DNA from: Alistipes sp. UBA928 | Lineage (GTDB): Bacteria; Bacteroidota; Bacteroidia; Bacteroidales; Rikenellaceae | Length of the DNA: 19,768 nt | NCBI GenBank assembly: GCA_002293665.1 | Contig: DBDQ01000047.1 | Location: 1-19,768 of the forward strand | Reading direction: 5' to 3' | In this document: in pieces, positions 13,868-19,768 of the stretch | How the letters are laid out: every line of letters starts with the position of its first letter | How positions within the stretch are numbered: position 1 is the stretch's first letter | The notes under the pieces: model-generated | The model's database searches: none | What the model was told of the DNA's origin: nothing | What the model saw: the letters and a program-made list of their open reading frames with translations, nothing else | Made by a program: the position numbers and the translations under genes

Positions 13868-14512
13868 ATGGACAATAAAGTATCGAGAAAGATTAAATTA
13901 CTGATAGTCGGGGTGTTGGTGCTGTTTTTGGTGGCGTCGGCTCTCGAAATCGTTCAGGTCGGTGGCAAAGCTATTTCCCGTGGTTTCAAGGCGGGATATA
14001 ACGACGACCACGACGGTGGTACGAGCCACGAGTGGGTCGACGTCATGATCTACCAGCCCGATGCCGCGGTTCAACAATTTCCGGGCGGTATCGAATTAAC
14101 CCCCATTACCGTCTCCGGAGAAATTGCCATGCCCGACGAAATGAACCGAAAGCCCGTGGGAATGAGGATCGTGGTGGAGTTGCTGTTCATGGTAAGCTTA
14201 TTGACCTCAGGCGCGTTCACGGTTTCATTGATCGTCTTTGCTTTCAAATTTCCACGGCGTCCCATTTTGTCGCACCGAAACGTGATTTCATTGAGGTGGA
14301 TCGCCTACACGCTCGGGACATTCTCGCTGACGACCTACGGAGTGGAACTGGCAGATTGGCTGTGGATGCGCGACAACATCATGCCCGAAGGGTTGAGTGT
14401 CATTCTCGACTCGCCACCCACGACGATCATCGTCGCACTGATCATCCTCGCCATGACCGAGATCATGAATCTGGCCGGTAAATTGCAACACGAACAGGAA
14501 CTGACGATATGA
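13868..14512 (+). CDS. DUF2975 membrane protein
   Basis: The 214-residue protein has four predicted membrane segments: about 10-28 (LLIVGVLVLFLVASALEIV), 100-126, 140-162 and 183-204. A soluble loop of about 70 residues follows the first one. This four-helix arrangement and the closing IIVALIILAMTEIMNLAGKLQHEQELTI are typical of DUF2975. The family is usually encoded directly before a small YozG-type HTH regulator, which is the case here: stop and start overlap as ATGA. The family's function is not established; the constant pairing suggests that the membrane protein senses something and controls the regulator, but that is inference. The M16 peptidase gene follows in the same direction. Confidence 0.85.
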   Translation: MDNKVSRKIKLLIVGVLVLFLVASALEIVQVGGKAISRGFKAGYNDDHDGGTSHEWVDVMIYQPDAAVQQFPGGIELTPITVSGEIAMPDEMNRKPVGMRIVVELLFMVSLLTSGAFTVSLIVFAFKFPRRPILSHRNVISLRWIAYTLGTFSLTTYGVELADWLWMRDNIMPEGLSVILDSPPTTIIVALIILAMTEIMNLAGKLQHEQELTI

Positions 14513-14730
14513 GGGCGATAGTGGTAAATTTGGACGTAATGATGGCCCGGCGCAAGGTGTCGCTGGGCGAACTCGCCGACCGGATCGACATCACCCCGGC
14601 CAATCTCTCGATCCTCAAAACGGGCAAGGCGCGAGCCATTCGTTTCTCGACCCTCGAGGCTATCTGCCGCGAACTCGACTGCCAGCCGGGCGACATTCTC
14701 GCCTTCGACGAAACTTCACAGCAACAATAA
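14509..14730 (+). CDS. Small XRE/Cro-type HTH regulator (YozG-like)
   Basis: The 73-residue protein is a single helix-turn-helix domain: MVNL-type N-terminus (IVVNLDVMMARRKVSLGELA), recognition helix region ITPANLSILKTGKARAI and FSTLEAICRELDCQPGDILAF. These segments are characteristic of the small YozG/Cro-like regulators that pair with DUF2975 proteins. Such proteins bind DNA as dimers and often control their own operon. The ATG overlaps the stop of the DUF2975 gene. The divergent promoter region 13759-13867 would be a logical target, though I see no clear operator palindrome there. Only 25 bp separate it from the peptidase gene, so all three may be read from one message. Confidence 0.9.
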   Translation: MRAIVVNLDVMMARRKVSLGELADRIDITPANLSILKTGKARAIRFSTLEAICRELDCQPGDILAFDETSQQQ

Positions 14731-14755
14731 TAACCCCTAAAAATAAACGTAAAGA

Positions 14756-17566
14756 ATGAAAAAAATCATCAAATCGACAGTGGCCCTCGCGCTGCTGCTA
14801 TGCTCCTTCGGAGCCGCCGCCCAGATGGGCCCGCTGCCCGTCGACCCGGCGGTGAGAACCGGCAGGCTCGACAACGGCCTCACCTACTACATCCGCCACA
14901 ACGAACTGCCCGCCGGGCAGGCCGAATTCTACATCGCCCAGAACGTGGGGTCGATGCAGGAGGAGGAGGACCAACGAGGCCTCGCCCATTTCCTCGAACA
15001 CATGGCCTTCAATGGCACCGAAAATTTTCCCGGCAACACCCTGTTGCAGTATCTGGAGAGCGTGGGTGCCAAGTTCGGCTACAACGTCAATGCGGGAACC
15101 GGTTTCGACCAAACGATATACACGCTGATGAACATTCCGGTGGCGCGCCCCGGGGTGGTCGATTCGGCGCTACTGGTGTTACGCGACTGGTCGAACGGCA
15201 TTGCGCTCGAAGGTACCGACATAGACGACGAGCGAGCGGTGATCCACGAAGAGTGGCGCACGGGTCAAAGCGCACAGATGCGCATACTCGACCAACTGCT
15301 GCCCGTCATCTTCGAGGGCAGCCGCTACGGCCAGCGCCTGCCCATCGGCACGATGGAGGTCATCGACAACTTCCCCCATCAGGAGATACGCGACTACTAC
15401 AAGCGTTGGTACCGTCCCGACCTTCAGGCGATCATCGTGGTGGGTGACATCGACGTAGACGCCATCGAGGCGAAGATAAAAGAGCAGTTCGGCCCCATAC
15501 AGATGCCCGCCGATCCCGCCGAAAGAGTGTGGTTCGAGGTGCCCGACAACGAAGAACCGATCGTGGCCTTCGCCAAGGACAAAGAGCTGCCCTATGTCCA
15601 GACTATGGTGATGTACAAGCACGACCCGGTACCGGTGGAGATGCGCAATACGCCCGCCTTCTATATCCAGACGTATGTGACGAATGTGGTGGGCTCGATG
15701 CTCAACAGCCGTCTGGAAGAACTCACCAGGCAAGCCGAACCTCCTTTCATGGCCGCCCAGGTGTTCGACCAGAAAATTCTCGGAATAACCGCCACCAAGG
15801 AGGCATTCACCGGCGGAGTGATTACCGACGAGGCGGGCATCGACCGCGGACTCCGCGCACTGCTCACCGAACTGCGCCGGGTAAAGCAACACGGTTTCAC
15901 TGCGTCGGAATACGAACGTGCCAAAGCCGACTTCCTGACGGCCATCGAAACCATGTACAACGAACGCGACAAGCAGCGCAGCGGCACCTACGCCAACGAA
16001 TACGTGAGAGCCTTTACCGAATTCGAACCGATCCCCGGCATCGAGACCGAATACGCGCTCTATACCCAGATCGTTCCAATGTTGCCCGTTGACATGATCA
16101 ACGCGGCCATGCCCGAGATGATCTCCGACAACAATGTGGTCATCATGATGCAGGGCCCCGACAAGGAGGGTGCCGTCTACCCCTCGAAAGAGGAGATACT
16201 CGCCCTGTTCGGCGAGGTGAGCGCAAGCACCACCGAACCCTACGTCGAGACCGTCTCCGACGAGCCGCTGATGCCCGCGCTTCCCACCCCCGGCCGAATC
16301 ACCGCAACTGAGCACGACGCCACGTTCGACGCCACGGTGTGGACACTCTCCAACGGCGCGCGCGTGGTGGTGAAACCCACCACCTATAAAGACGACGAGG
16401 TGCGCATGGAGGCAGTCAGCCATGGCGGTTCGTCGCTGATTGGCAGCGCCGACGACGCTCAGGTCGGTTTCCTCGACGAAGTGGCCGCCGTGGGAGGACT
16501 CGGCAGCTTCAGCGCCACCGATCTGCCCAAAGCTCTCGCCGGAAAGAATGCCCGCGTGAGCGCTTCGGTAGGCGAGGTCAACGAACGTGTGTCGGCCAGC
16601 GCCGCACCGCGCGATCTTGAGACGATGATGCAGCTCGTCCACCTTCAGTTCACCGCCATCCGTGCCGACGAGGCCGCGTTCGCTTCGTGGAAAAGCCGTT
16701 CGGTGGCTCAGTATCGCAACTTGTCTTCCAACCCGCTCTATGTCTATGCCGATTCGCTCTCTCGTGCCCTCTATGCCAACCATCCGCGCCAGCGTGTCCC
16801 GACTGCCGAAGATGTCGAGGTCGTCGACTACGCAAGGTCACTTGAACTTTTCCGCGCACGCTTTGCCGACGCCGGCAACTTCACCTTCCTGTTCGTGGGC
16901 AACGTCGACCTCGAAACGCTGAAACCCCTCGTCGAACAGTACATAGCCTCGCTCCCGGCCACCGGCAGCGGCGAAAAAGCGGGCCCGGTGATACCTTTTG
17001 CACACGGACAGGTGACCAAATTCTTCACGCGGCCCGTCGAGTCGGCCAAGGTGACAATGGCCTACTACACGACCGGCGATGTCGACGCAACGCTCGAGAA
17101 CTACATCGAGATGGACGCCATGTGGCAGGTGCTCTTCAGCCGCTATCTCGAGACCCTGCGCGAAGACGAGGGCGGAACATACGCCCCACAGGTTATGGGC
17201 AGCGTGTCGAGCGACACCGACAGGGCTCAGTTGATGGTGAGGATCGACACCAACGCCGAACTATATGAGCGCATGGGCACTATCATCATCGCCGAACTCG
17301 AACGCCTCGCTACCGAAGGCCCGAGCGATGCCGACTTCCAGAAGATCAAGGAGTACATGCTCAAGACCGACATTCAGAACCGTCAGGAAAACAGCTTCTG
17401 GATGAACCGCATGGTGACCTTCTGCCTCAACGGTCGCGACCACGTCACTGGCTATGCCGACGCCGTGAGCGCCATGACCAAAGAGGACATCCGCGGCTTC
17501 GCCCGCCGCTTCATCGACCAGGGCAACCGCGTCAACGTCACCATGAACGGCGTCGCCGCGCAGTAA
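14756..17566 (+). CDS. Exported M16-family zinc metallopeptidase (insulinase/PqqL-like)
   Basis: The 936-residue protein begins with a Sec signal peptide (MKKIIKSTVALALLLCSFGAAAQ, cleavage after AAA) and so is periplasmic. The inverted zinc motif HFLEH is at 78-82, with the third ligand about E159 in DDERAVIHEEW, 77 residues later as in pitrilysin relatives. Around it are TGRLDNGLTYYIRHNELP and NAGTGFDQTIYTL, typical of the Bacteroidota PqqL-like group. It has the full layout of the family: catalytic N-terminal half, an inactive half from about 530 (VWTLSNGARVVVKPT) and FLFVGNVDLETLKPLVEQYI in the second repeat. These enzymes cut short peptides inside a closed chamber; the substrate here is unknown. 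It follows the HTH gene by 25 bp and is closed by a strong terminator at 17650-17679. Confidence 0.93.
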   Translation: MKKIIKSTVALALLLCSFGAAAQMGPLPVDPAVRTGRLDNGLTYYIRHNELPAGQAEFYIAQNVGSMQEEEDQRGLAHFLEHMAFNGTENFPGNTLLQYLESVGAKFGYNVNAGTGFDQTIYTLMNIPVARPGVVDSALLVLRDWSNGIALEGTDIDDERAVIHEEWRTGQSAQMRILDQLLPVIFEGSRYGQRLPIGTMEVIDNFPHQEIRDYYKRWYRPDLQAIIVVGDIDVDAIEAKIKEQFGPIQMPADPAERVWFEVPDNEEPIVAFAKDKELPYVQTMVMYKHDPVPVEMRNTPAFYIQTYVTNVVGSMLNSRLEELTRQAEPPFMAAQVFDQKILGITATKEAFTGGVITDEAGIDRGLRALLTELRRVKQHGFTASEYERAKADFLTAIETMYNERDKQRSGTYANEYVRAFTEFEPIPGIETEYALYTQIVPMLPVDMINAAMPEMISDNNVVIMMQGPDKEGAVYPSKEEILALFGEVSASTTEPYVETVSDEPLMPALPTPGRITATEHDATFDATVWTLSNGARVVVKPTTYKDDEVRMEAVSHGGSSLIGSADDAQVGFLDEVAAVGGLGSFSATDLPKALAGKNARVSASVGEVNERVSASAAPRDLETMMQLVHLQFTAIRADEAAFASWKSRSVAQYRNLSSNPLYVYADSLSRALYANHPRQRVPTAEDVEVVDYARSLELFRARFADAGNFTFLFVGNVDLETLKPLVEQYIASLPATGSGEKAGPVIPFAHGQVTKFFTRPVESAKVTMAYYTTGDVDATLENYIEMDAMWQVLFSRYLETLREDEGGTYAPQVMGSVSSDTDRAQLMVRIDTNAELYERMGTIIIAELERLATEGPSDADFQKIKEYMLKTDIQNRQENSFWMNRMVTFCLNGRDHVTGYADAVSAMTKEDIRGFARRFIDQGNRVNVTMNGVAAQ

Positions 17567-17603
17567 ACTCAAAATCGAGCATAGACAGTAGGCCAACGCC
17601 CCA

Positions 17604-17649
17604 CGTCATTGCGAGGAACTGCGAGGAACGAAGCAGGACGAAGCAATCC
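17604..17649. repeat. Expanded copy of the TCATTGCGAGG...GAAGCAATCC interspersed repeat
   Basis: The sequence starts CGTCATTGCGAGG and ends GAAGCAATCC, the ends of a palindromic repeat found between genes in many bacterial lineages. In this copy the halves are duplicated: TGCGAGGAAC occurs twice (17610-17619, 17620-17629), then GAAGCAGGAC (17630-17639) and GAAGCAATCC (17640-17649). It lies between the peptidase stop and its terminator. Confidence 0.8.
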
Positions 17650-17679
17650 AAAGGGCTGACCACCACGGTCAGCCCTTTT
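17650..17679. terminator. Bidirectional intrinsic terminator
   Basis: AAAGGGCTGACC (17650-17661), a five-base loop and GGTCAGCCCTTTTT (17667 onward) make a 12 bp GC-rich stem with T-runs on both strands. It ends the plus-strand peptidase transcript and, three bases after the stop of the minus-strand BIG2 lipoprotein gene, also suits that convergent transcript. Confidence 0.93.
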
Positions 17680-17681
17680 TA

Positions 17682-18449
17682 CTATAAAATAATATAATAT
17701 TGACACGCGTAAATCTCGGTTCTCACCGGAATAGCACCTCCCGGTGCTGTTATCTCGCAGAAAGTGAAATGATCTCTGGGCTTGGGAGGAGTGGGATTCG
17801 GGTTATACGAACCTCCACGTTCGACCGAGTATAGCCTACACATAGTCGTTTTATTAGAAGTCTCCCTGTAAATTCGTGAAGCGGGAATCGCTCCTTCATA
17901 ACTGTTCACGGTGTTAATGTACCATTGAAAGAATATCTCTTCAACTCCTTCGGTCACTTCCGCCCTGATGTATAGGTTTTCCATGATCAGGGTATTGGTA
18001 TTCTGTTGAATGATTTCTGCACGGTATGTAATAACTGCCCGTGGATTTATCTTTACGACACACGACGCGGCCGTGGTTCCATCGCCGGTGGACACGGTGA
18101 CTGTCGTACTACCCGTGGCAACGGCGGTGACGATTCCCCTCTCGTCGACTGTCGCAATAGCCGGATCGCTCGAACTCCACACCAACACCGACGCCTCGGA
18201 GACATCGACAGACAGAACGGTCACGGTCTGCGAGTCCGTCGTCCCCTCTTTCCATTCGATAGTGGCGGTCACGGCCAAAGTGTCTGACACACCTACATTC
18301 AGCTCGAGAAAGTCGGCACTCAGGATCAATCCTGTCGCAACTATATTCTGTGTCCTTTCGGGTTCCGGCTCGAACACACTCGGATCGCACGCCGCCAACA
18401 GCATCATGGCAGCGAGCGCAATCATCGGAAATCTGTCTAACGCTTTCAT
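17682..18449 (-). CDS. Lipoprotein with one BIG2 (Ig-like) domain
   Basis: The 255-residue protein has a lipoprotein signal (MKALDRFPMIALAAMMLLAAC) with lipobox LAAC and lipidated C21. I chose this ATG over one 11 codons upstream because it places the signal peptide normally. Residues about 37-134 form a BIG2 bacterial Ig-like domain: VLVWSSSDPAIATVDERGI followed by VTAVATGSTTVTVSTGDG is the signature. The remaining 120 residues (NTNTLIMENLYIRAEVTEGV, EIFFQWYINTVNSYEGAIP) are probably beta-rich and match no family I know. BIG2 domains act as spacers or adhesion modules on the cell surface; the function here is unknown. It starts 60 bp after the porin stop and probably shares its message. Confidence 0.75.
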   Translation of the reverse strand: MKALDRFPMIALAAMMLLAACDPSVFEPEPERTQNIVATGLILSADFLELNVGVSDTLAVTATIEWKEGTTDSQTVTVLSVDVSEASVLVWSSSDPAIATVDERGIVTAVATGSTTVTVSTGDGTTAASCVVKINPRAVITYRAEIIQQNTNTLIMENLYIRAEVTEGVEEIFFQWYINTVNSYEGAIPASRIYRETSNKTTMCRLYSVERGGSYNPNPTPPKPRDHFTFCEITAPGGAIPVRTEIYACQYYIIL

Positions 18450-18509
18450 ACGCGCACCCGTTTTTGCAAACAGATACCGCAAAAATCCTGCCCGAAACCG
18501 CGTGAATTA

Positions 18510-19556
18510 TTAGAAGTGCGCCATCAACTCGATCACGATCTTGTCATGATCGGAGGGGCCCGGAGTGACTCCGCTGCGATAGAAATACTTCTCGTAGTTG
18601 AGCCTGATGTCGGCCGTGAATGGTAATCCCAGCGAGAATGTGACGCCCGCCGTGGCGCGATGACGCTCGGGGTCGTTCACCGTGAGTATGCCTTCCGGGC
18701 TGGCCACACCGTTGGAGTGGTCGTCGAGGTAGTCCCAGCGTCCCAGGAAAGATATTTGTTTGAAGGGCCCTTTCGAAAGAGGCACGCCGTAGAGGGCGAA
18801 GGCGTCCACGGAGTTGACCGGGGCAAACGCACCTCCGGCGTACTCCTTGCGAAGGAACTCGCTCTCCACGAGCCATCTTCCGGTTTGGTAGGTCACACCT
18901 GCGTCGTAGAGATGCATCCTAACCGCGTCGGGCATGGCGGTACGGTAGCTCGCCACCAAATTCATGCCCTTGGTCAGACCCACCTGTATCTTTGCCGAGT
19001 AATTGAACGACTGCGTCCAATAGCGTTGCAGATTTTCCGATAGTCCCGAGCCATTGAACATGCCGAGCTGCACGTTGAAGGGTATGCGTTTACCGAACTT
19101 CCATCCAAGTACGGCGCCGACGTCGCGGGTGCCTCCCACCTGTTTGGCTATGAACGAGCGGTTGGCGAAGTACTGAAGGTGAGGCGAGCGGTGGGCGTCG
19201 ATTGTGAAAGGCACGCGCATGAAACCTATGTTGAAACTGAGTCCGCGGTAGACCTTTGCGCCCACCCAGGCATCGACCATCTTGATTTTGCCCTCGTCCG
19301 ACAGGTCTATCTCCATCTTGTAGTCGAGGCTGTGGTAAACTGTGCCGCCGATGCCGAAACGCGCCGTGCGCACGTCGAAACGGGCATTACCCTCATCGGG
19401 CTGATACTCGAACTTTGTGCGCACCGTACCGGTCGGCACCATCGTCACATCGGGGCCACCGCCCGGTTTCGGGCCCTCATCTTCACCACTCTGGGCCCAC
19501 GCCCCTGAAACTGCCCATGTCAGGGCACAAACTGTTAGTAAAATTCTTCTTCCCAT
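18510..19556 (-). CDS. Outer-membrane porin, OprO/OprP (phosphate-selective porin) family
   Basis: The 348-residue protein has a signal peptide (MGRRILLTVCALTWAVSGAWA, then QSGEDEG) and a C-terminal F (IVIELMAHF) as expected for insertion by the BAM complex. Alternating hydrophobic/polar strands with closing aromatic residues occur throughout. Segments such as ARFDVRTARFGIGGTVYHSLDYKMEIDL, NIGFMRVPFTIDAHRSP, FANRSFIAKQVGGTRDVGAVLGW and LGMFNGSG are typical of the OprO/OprP group. Length is slightly below that of the Pseudomonas members (about 410-440). In Bacteroidota this family is often annotated as phosphate-selective without proof, so the solute is not assigned. The BIG2 lipoprotein gene follows on the same strand. 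A TATTTTTGC box lies immediately before the start codon. Confidence 0.85.
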   Translation of the reverse strand: MGRRILLTVCALTWAVSGAWAQSGEDEGPKPGGGPDVTMVPTGTVRTKFEYQPDEGNARFDVRTARFGIGGTVYHSLDYKMEIDLSDEGKIKMVDAWVGAKVYRGLSFNIGFMRVPFTIDAHRSPHLQYFANRSFIAKQVGGTRDVGAVLGWKFGKRIPFNVQLGMFNGSGLSENLQRYWTQSFNYSAKIQVGLTKGMNLVASYRTAMPDAVRMHLYDAGVTYQTGRWLVESEFLRKEYAGGAFAPVNSVDAFALYGVPLSKGPFKQISFLGRWDYLDDHSNGVASPEGILTVNDPERHRATAGVTFSLGLPFTADIRLNYEKYFYRSGVTPGPSDHDKIVIELMAHF

Positions 19557-19559
19557 CGC

Positions 19560-19568
19560 GCAAAAATA
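19560..19568 (-). promoter_or_regulatory. Possible promoter box directly before the porin start
   Basis: The minus strand reads TATTTTTGC, a full TAnnTTTG match, but it ends only 3 bases before the porin ATG. If used, the transcript would have practically no leader. No later in-frame ATG keeps the signal peptide, so the box is either used for a leaderless message or is chance. Confidence 0.3.
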
Positions 19569-19597
19569 ATTATATTTTTACTAACTTGCGAGGTTGT

Positions 19598-19768
19598 ATG
19601 AAAGAATCGGTGATGGAAAAATTGCGCGTGCTGGCCGAAAGCGCCAAGTACGACGTGTCGTGCGCGTCGAGCGGCACCTCGCGTCGCGGCAAGGAGGGCC
19701 ACATCGGCAACACTCACGGTTGGGGTATCTGCCACAGTTTCACTGCCGACGGCCGCTGCGTGTCGCTG
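19598..19768 (+). CDS. Putative DNA modification/repair radical SAM protein, N-terminal fragment
   Basis: The first 57 codons of a gene that runs off the window. The translation KLRVLAESAKYDVSCASSG, followed by RRGKEGHIGNTHGWGICHSF and TADGRCVSL, matches the conserved start of the radical SAM family often named putative DNA modification/repair protein and usually encoded beside a uracil-DNA-glycosylase-like gene. The CxxxCxxC iron-sulfur motif of radical SAM enzymes should come just beyond the end of the window and is not seen here. The conserved cysteines in VSCASSG and GICHSF are present. It is divergent from the porin gene with 41 bp between the starts. Its reaction is unknown. Confidence 0.85.
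   Translation, partial: MKESVMEKLRVLAESAKYDVSCASSGTSRRGKEGHIGNTHGWGICHSFTADGRCVSL

Noticed and set aside
15179..16783. Open frame of 534 codons on the minus strand inside the M16 peptidase gene
   Set aside because: The plus strand carries a complete, motif-rich M16 peptidase; the antisense product is H/G/V-rich shadow translation.
19535..19735. Minus-strand open frame of 66 codons overlapping the start of the radical SAM gene
   Set aside because: It overlaps the well-conserved radical SAM N-terminus and the porin start and has no family features.

Overview
The window looks like a chromosomal piece of a GC-rich Bacteroidota, most like Alistipes/Rikenellaceae. The sequence evidence is: promoters of the Bacteroidetes type (TAnnTTTG), lipoproteins with short lipoboxes, a FucI/RhaM-type mutarotase/FucP set of the kind found in gut Bacteroidota, a fused alpha-beta 2-oxo acid dehydrogenase E1, a DUF2975/YozG pair, and interspersed palindromic repeats. 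The genus is inferred and not proven. No rRNA, tRNA, CRISPR array, transposase or prophage gene was seen. Coding density is very high, and the longest gene-free gap is about 130 bp.

Layout. (1) 1-2164, plus strand: the end of an L-fucose operon, with the 3' part of fucI, a RhaM/FucU-like mutarotase and the fucP symporter. (2) 11459-2135, minus strand: a compact run of seven genes in the order E2 (dihydrolipoamide acyltransferase), E3 (dihydrolipoyl dehydrogenase), fused E1 alpha/beta, PHP-domain phosphoesterase, SrlD-like SDR, SorE-like zinc dehydrogenase and, after a 129 bp gap, a short lipoate-protein ligase whose 3' end overlaps that of fucP. It starts from a clear promoter at 11488-11496 and is packed with gaps of a few bases or overlaps. 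(3) 13758-11560, minus: a large lipoprotein with a GH20/GH67-like N-terminal domain, closed by a strong hairpin terminator. (4) 13868-17566, plus: DUF2975 membrane protein, small HTH regulator and an exported M16 metallopeptidase, ended by a bidirectional terminator. (5) 19556-17682, minus: an OprO/OprP-like porin and a BIG2-domain lipoprotein. (6) 19598 onward, plus: the first 57 codons of a radical SAM protein of the 'DNA modification/repair' type.

How the genes may work together. The fuc genes import and isomerise L-fucose. The facing operon pairs two polyol-phosphate/ketose-phosphate dehydrogenases with a complete, dedicated lipoate-dependent dehydrogenase complex and a lipoate ligase. 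My main speculation is that this operon is an alternative route for a 6-deoxyhexose (or another ketose phosphate). A reduction and re-oxidation would move the keto group next to the methyl end, and an acetoin-dehydrogenase-like cleavage would then give acetyl-CoA plus a tetrose phosphate. The sequence supports the enzyme families and their clustering; the substrate and the order of steps are inference.

Three kinds of non-coding repeat stand out: a two-hairpin palindromic repeat that sits in frame inside the E2 linker, with a related hairpin between the E3 and E1 genes; a long AT-rich inverted repeat upstream of the lipoate ligase; and an expanded 'TCATTGCGAGG...GAAGCAATCC' repeat after the peptidase gene.
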